A stretch of DNA of 14,495 nt, from assembly GCA_039714715.1 (NCBI GenBank), contig JBDLIU010000101.1, positions 1 to 14,495 on the forward strand, given 5' to 3'. The notes beneath the pieces are model-generated. The model was not told the DNA's origin. It worked only from the letters and a program-made list of their open reading frames with translations, and ran no database searches. Positions 1 to 7,762 of this stretch are shown here, one piece after another. Each line of letters starts with the position of its first letter. The first letter of the stretch is position 1. The stretch is from S012-113 sp039714715. Lineage in GTDB: Bacteria > Bacteroidota > Bacteroidia > Cytophagales > Cyclobacteriaceae. The position numbers and the translations under genes are program-made.

Positions 1-1086
1 GAAACAGATATTCCGGATTCAACGGCTGCCAATGTACATTATTTTGGCCCTGGCATTCACAAGATAGGTGAAGATGGAAGAGGAGTTCTGAATGTGAATA
101 GCAATGAAACCGTGTATATAGCCGGAGGAGCTATTGTATACGGACATATTGATATGAGGAGGCCTAATTATGCTCGAACAAGCAATGTGACCATCAGAGG
201 ACGCGGAATTTTATCGGGAGACATGGAAACAGGTCATGCATACAATCATCCGGACCATTACCATACGCCTCCTTTAATTACAGTGTATATAGCTGCGAAT
301 ACTAAAATTGAAGGAATCATACTGCATAATACGGTTACCTTCAATGTCCATATTCATTTTAGTAAGAGTATTGAGGTAAAAGACTTAAAGATCATGAGTT
401 GGGCCATCAACTCAGATGGTATTGATCCTCAATGCAGCAGTGATGTGCTGATAGATAACTGCTTTGTTCGCAATTATGATGATGGCTCTGCAATTACCCT
501 TAATTGGTTTGAAGGGAACAATATCCTGGATCCGGATAATCCCTCAAACAATATAATCGGAAACATTACTATACAAAACAGTATTTATTGGTCAGATCAG
601 GGGCGTTCTATTTTGATTGGCCCGGCAATGGCCAGTACGGTGGCAAACCAGGTGCTTGAAAACATTACGGTGAGAAATATTGATATTCTTTATGTAGAAA
701 ACTATACCAGTGCAAATACTGAATGGGCTAAAGGTGCAATTGCAATAAACTGTGGAGATAATGCAACAGTAAGAAACGTATTGTATGAGGATATTCGAAT
801 TGATAAAGTGGGAGATGCAACAAACCTGATTACCCTTAATATGGTACAAACACCATACAGTGCATCAGAAGGTAAAAGAATTGAGAATATCCAATTTAAT
901 AATATAACCTTAAATAGTGATCATTCTCTTCCTAATTATATTCATGGGATTGATGCTACTCGAATGGTGAGTGGGGTAACTTTTACAGATTTACAAATTA
1001 ATGGTACTTATATTAAGAATGCGGCAGAAGGGAATTTTGATATCAATTCTTATGCTGAGAACATAACATTTAATACAACTAATTAG
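1..1086 (+). CDS. GH28/GH49-like parallel beta-helix glycoside hydrolase, 5' end outside window
   Basis: The reading frame is open from base 1, so the N-terminus and any signal peptide lie upstream; the first in-frame ATG at 94 is internal to the fold and probably not the start. The visible 361 codons are repeats of short beta-strands with Asn/Ile ladders (NVTIRG, VLIDNC, NITIQN, ITVRNI), typical of a right-handed parallel beta-helix. The sequence NSDGID (409-426) followed by DDGSAI (478-495) resembles the paired acidic catalytic motifs of GH28 polygalacturonases (NTD and DD). The usual Cys after DD is replaced by Gly, and I see no GHG or RIK motif, so a standard polygalacturonase is doubtful. 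The opening HYFGPGIHKIG segment and the GGAIVYG turn also recall GH49-type enzymes. It probably cleaves an acidic or complex polysaccharide outside the cytoplasm. It ends 2 nt before the SGNH gene, so the two are likely cotranscribed. The fold call is firm; the family is tentative. Confidence 0.75.
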   Translation, partial: ETDIPDSTAANVHYFGPGIHKIGEDGRGVLNVNSNETVYIAGGAIVYGHIDMRRPNYARTSNVTIRGRGILSGDMETGHAYNHPDHYHTPPLITVYIAANTKIEGIILHNTVTFNVHIHFSKSIEVKDLKIMSWAINSDGIDPQCSSDVLIDNCFVRNYDDGSAITLNWFEGNNILDPDNPSNNIIGNITIQNSIYWSDQGRSILIGPAMASTVANQVLENITVRNIDILYVENYTSANTEWAKGAIAINCGDNATVRNVLYEDIRIDKVGDATNLITLNMVQTPYSASEGKRIENIQFNNITLNSDHSLPNYIHGIDATRMVSGVTFTDLQINGTYIKNAAEGNFDINSYAENITFNTTN

Positions 1087-1088
1087 AT

Positions 1089-1874
1089 ATGCAAAAGACC
1101 ATTTTATTTCTTATATCGATTGTCTTATTCAATGCAGTAGCATGTGCACAAAAAGATAAAGCTACAGACGCAAACCTTAGTCCGATGAACAGGGTTGCTA
1201 TGGAACTGTATGTTGATTTTACAAATGATGTAGATGGTGAAGAATTTAGTATCCTGCTGGTAGGAAACAGTATTACATTGCATGGTAAGGCTGAGAGTAT
1301 TGGCTGGTTCCTGGAGTGTGGAATGGCTGCTTCGAGTGTTGAGAAAGACTATGCGCACAGGTTGTTCAGAAAGCTGGAGAATCTAATGCCCAACAGGAAG
1401 ATACACATGCGATTGTCAAATTCGGCTTCTTTTGAACGCGATATTGAGGGTTTTGACCTGGGAACAATTAATAAAGTAAAAGCTGGATTCGAACCTGATG
1501 TAATTGTTTTTCAGCTAAGTGAAAATGTTCCTGCTGATACCGATTTAAAGCTATTTGAGAAGAAATACGCTGAATTCATTAATAAATGCAAGGAAGGGAA
1601 TCAGGCGATCACTATGTGTACTACCCCTTTTTTTCCAGTTGCTTCTCGTAGCATGGCAATAAGAGAGGTTGCCAAACAAACAAATAGTTTTTTAGTTGAT
1701 CTGTCGAATCTCGTTCTGATTGATGAAGAAAACTATGCTAAAAATGAAAAGGGCTACCCGGGTAACCGTGATGAATGGAAAGTAGAGGGTATCGGCATTC
1801 ACCCGGGAGATAAAGGCATGGAAAACATTGCAGATCTCATTTTTGTAACGATAAATGCAACTTTAAAGGATTAG
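1089..1874 (+). CDS. Secreted SGNH/GDSL-type hydrolase, probable carbohydrate esterase
   Basis: This is a 261-residue protein beginning with a Sec signal (MQKTILFLISIVLFNAVACAQ). The ACA-Q end could be a signal peptidase I site, or Cys20 could be lipidated. The mature part carries a GDSL-like block I, VGNSIT, with candidate nucleophile Ser61. A GMAASSVEKDYAH segment follows, of the kind common in Bacteroidota SGNH proteins. An Asn at 146 (QLSEN) is a candidate block III residue, and a C-terminal block V reads GIHPGDKGM with candidate His238. SGNH enzymes normally have Asp three residues before this His; here position 235 is Ile, so the charge relay looks incomplete unless another acid (for example Glu233) substitutes. 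Family members typically remove acetyl or other acyl groups from glycans. It sits 2 nt after the beta-helix hydrolase and 1 nt before the GH110-like gene, suggesting deacylation coupled to backbone or side-chain cleavage. The fold is fairly sure; activity is not. Confidence 0.8.
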   Translation: MQKTILFLISIVLFNAVACAQKDKATDANLSPMNRVAMELYVDFTNDVDGEEFSILLVGNSITLHGKAESIGWFLECGMAASSVEKDYAHRLFRKLENLMPNRKIHMRLSNSASFERDIEGFDLGTINKVKAGFEPDVIVFQLSENVPADTDLKLFEKKYAEFINKCKEGNQAITMCTTPFFPVASRSMAIREVAKQTNSFLVDLSNLVLIDEENYAKNEKGYPGNRDEWKVEGIGIHPGDKGMENIADLIFVTINATLKD

Positions 1875-1875
1875 T

Positions 1876-3735
1876 ATGAAATCAATATTGACCAAGATTT
1901 TTACACTGGTAATATTATTAATTATTGCAGGATGCGGTATTGATAACGAAGCAGAAAGTCAACATGTAAAAGTTCAGGTAGAGGATTATGGAGTAACTCC
2001 AGAATCTGAAAATAACCATGAAGCATTAGGAAAACTATTCGATGCCGTAAAGCAAATGAATAAACCTGTAGAGGTGCTTTTTGAGCCGGATGCAATCTAT
2101 CGCATTGGATTAAAAAACGGTGATGAGCCCAAAGACACTAAACATGCTTTAGTAGTTGAAGGGATTGATAGCCTGATTATCAATGGTCAGAATGCCACAT
2201 TTCTGATTACCAATCCGGAGATAGGGGCCTTTCTAACTGAGAACTGTGATCATCTTGTAGTTAAGAATGTTAGAGTTGATTACGATATTGTTCCTTTCAC
2301 CCAGGGGGTAATTACTAAAGTTAATAAAAAAGAATATTGGTTTGAATTAAAGCTTGATGAGGATTACCCAACTCCTGATCAGCCTCAGTTTGAAAATTCA
2401 AAAGGTAGAAATGCAAACTGGGGGCTTACAATTCGTGACATGGATAATGGTCGCAGATCCTACGGGCCAACTGCAGTCTTCTCAGATAAATGGGAGAAAA
2501 CGGCTGACAATGTATGGCGGTTTTATCCAAAGAAAGATTGGGCAGGTTATAAGGATGTAATTACCTCTTCAAGATTAAAGCCCGGAGATCCTTTTGTGCA
2601 TATGGCTCGCAACTGGGCTACAACCTTTGCTGCGATTAATTGCGATGATGTTTTATGGGAGAATAATATTGTTTATTCCGGACCTAACGTAACATTTTAT
2701 CCGCATATGACCAGTAACCATATCATACGTAATTGTCATGTTAAACCTAAGAAAGGTCGCATATTTTCAGTAAACGGAGATGGCATCCATATGCGTAGCT
2801 CAAGGGGGAATGTGTTGATTGAAGATTGCACTTTCAGAGGAATGGCAGATGATGGTATTAACTTGCATAGTTCTGCACTTTCTATCCAAAAACAACCTGC
2901 CCAAAACCAGGTAATAGTTGGGAAACACACATTTTCAGTACGCCCGGGCGATAGCCTTGTCCTGGTTCGTCCTTCATTGGGTGAGATCGTAACACATGCC
3001 AAAGTGAAAGAAGTAAAAGAAGAACTTACCAGTTGGTTAATAACACTTGAAGAAGACCTTCCGGAAGTGCATTCTGGGGAAGGATTTGAGTCATCTGATA
3101 ATTTCTATAACCTCTCCGAAATGGCTTCACCATTTTTAATTCGTAATTGTGAATTCCACGATTACAGGGGCAGGGGAGTTTTAATCAGTACTCAACATGG
3201 TGTAATTGAAAACAATAAATTTTATGTAAATGAGGGTTGGGGTGTTGTATTTCATTATGAAACATCCTATTGGGCAGAAGGGCCTATTGCGGAGGATATT
3301 ATTATAAGAAACAATGATTTTTATGCTTATGAAACACTCGTGCAGGGAGGAATATATGCTCATATATCAACACATTCAGGTGAACCGGCAAAACATCGTT
3401 TATTTAATAATATAAAAATCGAAAACAACAAGTTTTACGATTACTCCGGACCAATAATAAATATGCACGATACAAGGGATGTAGCGATTATTAACAATGA
3501 AGTTATCACAACAGACAAGTCTCCTGTAACACGCCAGGCATATTCTTCAATTATCTTGAAGAACTGTGAGGATATTACTATCGATAGTTTATCAATTAAG
3601 AATCCACAAAAAGAGTTAAAAGCAATTGTTGAGATTGATGAGAATTGTATGCAGGGAGAAAATATATCAGTAAAAAATGTAAGTTTAGATGTATCAGAAA
3701 ACTGTAAACCTGTTCTAGATAAAAGGATAAAATAA
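1876..3735 (+). CDS. GH110-like right-handed beta-helix lipoprotein (candidate alpha-galactosidase)
   Basis: This 619-residue protein has a lipoprotein signal: lipobox IAGC with Cys20, followed by GIDNE. From about residue 60 to the end it is a parallel beta-helix (LIINGQNATF, LVVKNVRVDY, HIIRNCHVKP, VLIEDCTFRG). NGDGIH (Asp302) followed by GMADDGINLH (Asp325-Asp326) has the spacing and sequence character I know from GH110 alpha-1,3-galactosidases, where a paired Asp in the helix is catalytic; this rests on memory of the family, not a search. The length fits GH110. It probably acts at the cell surface or in the periplasm, removing terminal alpha-linked galactose-like residues. It starts 1 nt after the SGNH gene. 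Residues 530-588 are encoded by 177 bp duplicated exactly in the chimeric ORF at 7322; the 31-residue tail after that differs between the copies. An alternative is another beta-helix hydrolase or lyase of undefined family. Confidence 0.78.
   Translation: MKSILTKIFTLVILLIIAGCGIDNEAESQHVKVQVEDYGVTPESENNHEALGKLFDAVKQMNKPVEVLFEPDAIYRIGLKNGDEPKDTKHALVVEGIDSLIINGQNATFLITNPEIGAFLTENCDHLVVKNVRVDYDIVPFTQGVITKVNKKEYWFELKLDEDYPTPDQPQFENSKGRNANWGLTIRDMDNGRRSYGPTAVFSDKWEKTADNVWRFYPKKDWAGYKDVITSSRLKPGDPFVHMARNWATTFAAINCDDVLWENNIVYSGPNVTFYPHMTSNHIIRNCHVKPKKGRIFSVNGDGIHMRSSRGNVLIEDCTFRGMADDGINLHSSALSIQKQPAQNQVIVGKHTFSVRPGDSLVLVRPSLGEIVTHAKVKEVKEELTSWLITLEEDLPEVHSGEGFESSDNFYNLSEMASPFLIRNCEFHDYRGRGVLISTQHGVIENNKFYVNEGWGVVFHYETSYWAEGPIAEDIIIRNNDFYAYETLVQGGIYAHISTHSGEPAKHRLFNNIKIENNKFYDYSGPIINMHDTRDVAIINNEVITTDKSPVTRQAYSSIILKNCEDITIDSLSIKNPQKELKAIVEIDENCMQGENISVKNVSLDVSENCKPVLDKRIK
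3463..3639 (+). repeat. 177-bp perfect direct repeat, copy 1 (inside GH110-like gene)
   Basis: This stretch is identical base for base to 7490-7666. It encodes residues 530-588 of the GH110-like protein, and both copies are read in the same frame. Identity stops abruptly on both sides. On the left, the two copies share no aligned sequence upstream of ATGCA. On the right, the next 96 nt are alignable without gaps but match at only 62 positions. The copies are direct repeats 4027 bp apart and flank the whole DUF4450-like gene. Confidence 0.97.
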
Positions 3736-3740
3736 TTCGC

Positions 3741-3780
3741 GCATCTGCCTGCCGAAGTGAAATGGTGGGCAGGTTAGCTG
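3741..3780. repeat. Palindromic intergenic repeat (REP-like)
   Basis: Within the 93-bp gap between the GH110-like and DUF4450-like genes, CCTGCC (3748-3753) and GGCAGG (3768-3773) form a 6-bp inverted repeat around a 14-nt loop. The TGCCTGCCGAAG core resembles short palindromes that I recall as dispersed in intergenic regions of Bacteroidota genomes; only one copy is in this window, so dispersal is an inference. It is not followed by a T-run, so it is not a classical intrinsic terminator, although it could stabilise the 3' end of the upstream transcript. The rest of the gap is AT-rich leader without a promoter I can support. Confidence 0.55.
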
Positions 3781-3828
3781 CTAATTTTTAATTAACTTAT
3801 TTACAAACAATTATAAAATTTTAAACTT

Positions 3829-6800
3829 GTGAAAAGAATACCTGTTATTTCGAGTTTGCTTTTCTTAATTCTTACTGTTTTCCATTGTACAAATAGAGAG
3901 GATGCACCTTTACCAGCAAATCTTGAATCTGCAAAATATACATTGGAAGAGGATGGACAGTCTTTTTCGGTAACAAATGAACCTGTTATATTAAAGTTTA
4001 CAGGTAATCAGGGTGATGTTTATTTTGTAGAATCAAATACTGAATTTAACAGGGCAATAAAAAGAGATCCTGCAATTTTGGTAACCGGGGACAAACCCAG
4101 GTTTGCGTTGATGTTAACAAACAGAGTTCGCAGTGCCGGTCCTGATTTGGTAAAGTTGGGAGATGGTAGAATTAAAATTGAAAGTAACGGTTCTTCGAAG
4201 TGGATAGACGAAATGTCGGATATTTTTACTGTATTTCATCCCGGAAGAACAGAATATATAATTACGGATTCTACATTAACGGGAATAAAATTGAAATATG
4301 TAGTTAGTCAGGCCGAAAACTGGGGAGCAATAGGTCAGTTAACAGTTTCAAATAGGTCTTCAGATAATGGTGACGTAAAAGTGAAATTTGTTTATGGCGG
4401 ATTAAGACGATGTGGCCGGACATTTCGTGCAGCCTATTTTACAGCAGATGAAAATGACGGAGAAGGAGATAAAATTATCATTGAAAATGATGAAGCATAT
4501 TTTGTTGATCAAGACGATAATATAAGTGAGGTAGCATCCGTTTCTTTCTTCCCAAAGCAAAAAATGGAAATTGAAAATCACAAAGTTTCTGCGAGTTATG
4601 ATTTAAGTCTTGAAACAGGAAAAGAAGAAGTGCTTTACATTAAGGCCGGCTTTGCAGAATCAAAAGAAGAATTGGCAGCAAATACAATTAAGTGGACTCC
4701 CGAATCGCTGATGGCTGAGTCAAAGGCCTATTATGAAAACCTCATTGATCCATTTACAATTTCAACACCAAGCGAAATACTTGATGCAGGTTTTAGAACG
4801 GCTATCTACAGTTTAGATTATGTTTATGCCGAACCTGCGTGGCTCGAGGGCATACACTGGTGGAGTTGTTATTGGGCTAACTTGTTTCAAATGTCAGCTG
4901 CAACATCAATCAATCAAACAGAGAGAACAAAAGGAGCTCTTAGATATTTTAATCAACCTGAGAGTGGACCTGCATCGCCATTGTTTGCCGATGGTTATCC
5001 ATTTGATACAAAAACCGGAGAAGATGGTTTGCTTTATTATATATATTCGTTACATCAGTATTACGAACATACAGGCGATGTTGATTTGATTAAAGAGGTA
5101 TGGCCGGGAGTTATAAAAGCATTCGAATTGTTGGAGAAAAACCGCGATCCGGATAATAACAAGCTTTTGAACTGGCATTTTGGTTCTAATGCGTTTTTGT
5201 ATCAGTCTGATATGTTGCAATTGACAGGAGATGCCGCCTCACCGAGTTTGATTTATTCAGGTTCTATGGAGTTGGCTTCGGAGTTGGCAACAGTAGTAGG
5301 AGATAAAAAACATGCTGATGAATTCAAAAAATCGTCTCAACAATCACTTGCAGCAGCTAATGATAATTTGTGGAGTACAGCAGATGGGTGTTATTACAGT
5401 CATGTTGATCTGCAAAACATCAAACACAATAGCCATTATTATACCGATATGGTTTATCCTGCTCTTTATACATCGGCTTCTGATTTAAAGAAATGGCAGT
5501 CCTTAGAGTTCTTGAAAAATACATTGTTTTTGGATGCAGAAATTGCCAAACCAAATACACAATTGCAATTGATGAAGGTTGGGAATTTAAAATCTCCACT
5601 ATTTGGAAACGACAATGTAATGCCTGCCCAAATGACTGAAGCTGCCCGTGCTTTTTTTGCAATGGGACAAAACAAAACAGGATTTGATCTTTTGGAATCA
5701 GTAGCATTGTCAAGTACCATATTTACAGAAGCTCCCGGAAATTTCCCTGAGAGATTGAGTTTTGACGGAAAAGGAGAAGCAAACTACAATTTTGGAAACC
5801 CTATAGGTTCATATTTGTATTCGGTAGTTAGAGGTTTGTTCGGATTATCACTTTCCAATGAAGGAAATACATTAGAGTGGATGCCTGCCTTTCCTGCCGA
5901 ATGGGAGCATGCTGAAATAGCATTACCTTATGCTTCGGTGAATTATAAAAAATCAGGAAATAAATTGATTTTTACGGCCGAATATCCAAAGGCAAAAGAG
6001 TTGAACTATACAGTATTTATTGATCCGGGTACTATAAAATCGGTCGAGTTAAATGGAAAACCGGTTGAATATATTGTTTCAGAGGGAATAGGCCGAATGC
6101 ATCTTAAGCTGTCAGCACCTGCAGAACTAAGGCATCAGATTACCATTAGCTATGAACCTAAGTCAATTGAAATAAAAGGGCCTGAGATTGTATATCAACA
6201 TACCGAACAGAAATGGGAGCTAAACCATGTTATTGAAAAGGTTTTAGATCCACAGAATATGCTGAGAAATGTTAAAACAGGGGAGAAAGACTTTACAGCT
6301 GAAATTGGAGAAACAAAATCGTTTATTTCGAAGCATCAAGTATTTATAAAATTAAAAGATATTCCTGTAGTTTACCCACTTGAATTGGAAGTGTTACCTG
6401 AATATTCTATTGCCTGTGATACAGCCTGGTATCAGGCAGAAGAAAAACAGGTTAACCTGGAGGTTTCTTATCTTGCTCCAACTTTGCTTTCAAAATCTAC
6501 GCTTCGTGTATATACCATGGGAAATCAGGCAGAGATAGATTTGCTTCCATCAGGAGAAGAAAATCAAAGTTTGAACCTGTCGTTTCCAGGCATAGAAATA
6601 CTCCCGGAAGGATGTTACCGGGCAGTTTTTCAGGTGATTCAAAACGAGCTTGTTGTTTTTGAGGATACCAGCAATATTGTCCTATCAGGAATGGATTCCA
6701 CTACCCATAAAGCCATGACAACATTAAGGGATCAAAACACAGATCAAATAGATATTTCTCAACATTTGAATACGAATAAAATTCATGGCGATACCAGATG

Positions 6801-7335
6801 GAGGCAATATGCAGTAATAGAAATTAAGAAAAATCTATTTTCGAAGGATACAAGCTGGTTATCAACACCTTTAGGCAACTTTAATATCTCTCCTGATTCT
6901 AAATTCATAGCCATGGCTCAGTTGGGAAAGTCTGAACACTTTAGTTGTGAAACGCTATCGGTACCCTATTCTAACTCGTTAACTGTTGATGTACAAAAAA
7001 AATCACAAATGATATCCTTGCTTTTTGTCAACGAATCGCAATGCAGAAATACCTGGGCAGAGGTGGGTTCAATTACTCTCAATTATGAGGACGGTCAGAA
7101 AACAGTTGTTCCTCTGGTTATGGGTGAAAATGTTGAATCTTTTGATCTTTCATTTGCCAGTAACACTTACAGTATACCTTATGAAAACCACAGAGATCAT
7201 TTAAATATTGGAAGGATTCCATGTGATGCTGATCAGGTTTTAACCTCAATCACTATTGAAATAGTAGCTGCTGATTTTCAATTTGGTTTAATTGGATTGA
7301 ATTACCTTAAATCAATAAACGATGATCCTGAATAA
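3829..7335 (+). CDS. Large DUF4450-like (alpha/alpha)6 glycoside hydrolase, probable lipoprotein
   Basis: This 1168-residue protein starts at GTG. An in-frame TAA at 3814-3816 excludes an earlier start, and the GTG supplies a hydrophobic signal ending at Cys20 (TVFHC-TNRED), an imperfect lipobox. Residues about 30-285 form a beta-rich N-terminal domain whose NTEFNRAI and RFALML stretches recall DUF4450 proteins. Residues about 305-690 look like an (alpha/alpha)6 toroid rich in aromatics (EGIHWWSCYW near 340-349; LFADGYPFDTKTGEDG; QYYEHTGD), as in glycosidases of the GH-L/GH-M type. A beta-sandwich follows (about 695-780, ending in TISYEP), then an extra region to 1168 that includes a jelly-roll-like module with a YEDG...VPLVMGE segment. 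It probably hydrolyses an oligosaccharide side chain; the substrate is unknown. Its last 14 nt overlap the start of the chimeric ORF, indicating translational coupling. It lies between the two 177-bp direct repeats. Confidence 0.75.
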   Translation: MKRIPVISSLLFLILTVFHCTNREDAPLPANLESAKYTLEEDGQSFSVTNEPVILKFTGNQGDVYFVESNTEFNRAIKRDPAILVTGDKPRFALMLTNRVRSAGPDLVKLGDGRIKIESNGSSKWIDEMSDIFTVFHPGRTEYIITDSTLTGIKLKYVVSQAENWGAIGQLTVSNRSSDNGDVKVKFVYGGLRRCGRTFRAAYFTADENDGEGDKIIIENDEAYFVDQDDNISEVASVSFFPKQKMEIENHKVSASYDLSLETGKEEVLYIKAGFAESKEELAANTIKWTPESLMAESKAYYENLIDPFTISTPSEILDAGFRTAIYSLDYVYAEPAWLEGIHWWSCYWANLFQMSAATSINQTERTKGALRYFNQPESGPASPLFADGYPFDTKTGEDGLLYYIYSLHQYYEHTGDVDLIKEVWPGVIKAFELLEKNRDPDNNKLLNWHFGSNAFLYQSDMLQLTGDAASPSLIYSGSMELASELATVVGDKKHADEFKKSSQQSLAAANDNLWSTADGCYYSHVDLQNIKHNSHYYTDMVYPALYTSASDLKKWQSLEFLKNTLFLDAEIAKPNTQLQLMKVGNLKSPLFGNDNVMPAQMTEAARAFFAMGQNKTGFDLLESVALSSTIFTEAPGNFPERLSFDGKGEANYNFGNPIGSYLYSVVRGLFGLSLSNEGNTLEWMPAFPAEWEHAEIALPYASVNYKKSGNKLIFTAEYPKAKELNYTVFIDPGTIKSVELNGKPVEYIVSEGIGRMHLKLSAPAELRHQITISYEPKSIEIKGPEIVYQHTEQKWELNHVIEKVLDPQNMLRNVKTGEKDFTAEIGETKSFISKHQVFIKLKDIPVVYPLELEVLPEYSIACDTAWYQAEEKQVNLEVSYLAPTLLSKSTLRVYTMGNQAEIDLLPSGEENQSLNLSFPGIEILPEGCYRAVFQVIQNELVVFEDTSNIVLSGMDSTTHKAMTTLRDQNTDQIDISQHLNTNKIHGDTRWRQYAVIEIKKNLFSKDTSWLSTPLGNFNISPDSKFIAMAQLGKSEHFSCETLSVPYSNSLTVDVQKKSQMISLLFVNESQCRNTWAEVGSITLNYEDGQKTVVPLVMGENVESFDLSFASNTYSIPYENHRDHLNIGRIPCDADQVLTSITIEIVAADFQFGLIGLNYLKSINDDPE

Positions 7336-7762
7336 AAAAATAGCACTTCCATTATTCTCATTAATCCTTTATACTTCATTAACTATGGCGCAAAATATTA
7401 TTATCGGAGAAGCAGAACTCATATATACTGATAATGAAATGCCTATCCGATATGATGGTTCTCTGTCAACCATAAGGTGGGATGACCAGATGCACGATAC
7501 AAGGGATGTAGCGATTATTAACAATGAAGTTATCACAACAGACAAGTCTCCTGTAACACGCCAGGCATATTCTTCAATTATCTTGAAGAACTGTGAGGAT
7601 ATTACTATCGATAGTTTATCAATTAAGAATCCACAAAAAGAGTTAAAAGCAATTGTTGAGATTGATAAAAACTGTGAGTCGGGTGATAATATCAAAGCAC
7701 AGAACTTAACTTTGGACATGGCAGATAACGACAAACGAATTATTGATAACAGAATAAAATAA
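7322..7762 (+). pseudogene. In-frame chimera: beta-propeller gene start fused to GH110-like gene end
   Basis: This intact 146-codon ORF joins parts of two unrelated folds. Codons 1-58 encode a signal peptide ending TMA-Q and the first strands of a beta-propeller. From that Ala-Gln on, 30 of 36 residues match the protein at 9137, and both copies have 56 codons before the junction. At ATGCA (7490-7494) it switches into 177 bp identical to 3463-3639, then into a 96-nt tail homologous to the end of the GH110-like gene (14 of 31 residues, 62 of 96 nt). The product would have part of one propeller blade and a few beta-helix coils with no active-site motif, so enzymatic activity is very unlikely. 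It overlaps the upstream gene by 14 nt and the downstream ATG by 1 nt (TAATG), so operon spacing is intact at both ends. Most likely it is the remnant of two collapsed paralogous genes; an assembly chimera cannot be excluded, and a small secreted protein with a new role is a remote possibility. Confidence 0.8.
7490..7666 (+). repeat. 177-bp perfect direct repeat, copy 2 (inside chimeric ORF)
   Basis: This is the second copy of 3463-3639, with no mismatch. Its left edge coincides with the junction to propeller-derived sequence. A 20-bp run ending at that edge (7475-7494) is identical to 9290-9309 in the propeller gene, while only ATGCA is common to all three places. Its right edge, after GAGATTGAT, is where the two GH110-like tails diverge. 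Confidence 0.97.

Noticed and set aside
94..1086. ATG at 94 as the true start of the first gene
   Set aside because: The frame is open to base 1 with family-like sequence before it, and a start here would lack a signal peptide, so the gene is cut by the window edge.
3736..3828. Bacteroidota-type promoter (TTG / TAnnTTTG) before the GTG start
   Set aside because: The AT-rich gap has no convincing -7/-33 pair; the nearest match (TAAACTTG) abuts the start codon.
7369..7734. Minus-strand 121-codon ORF opposite the chimeric gene
   Set aside because: It is a shadow of the + strand reading frame; no homology or start context supports it, and the + frame has clear homologues in the window.
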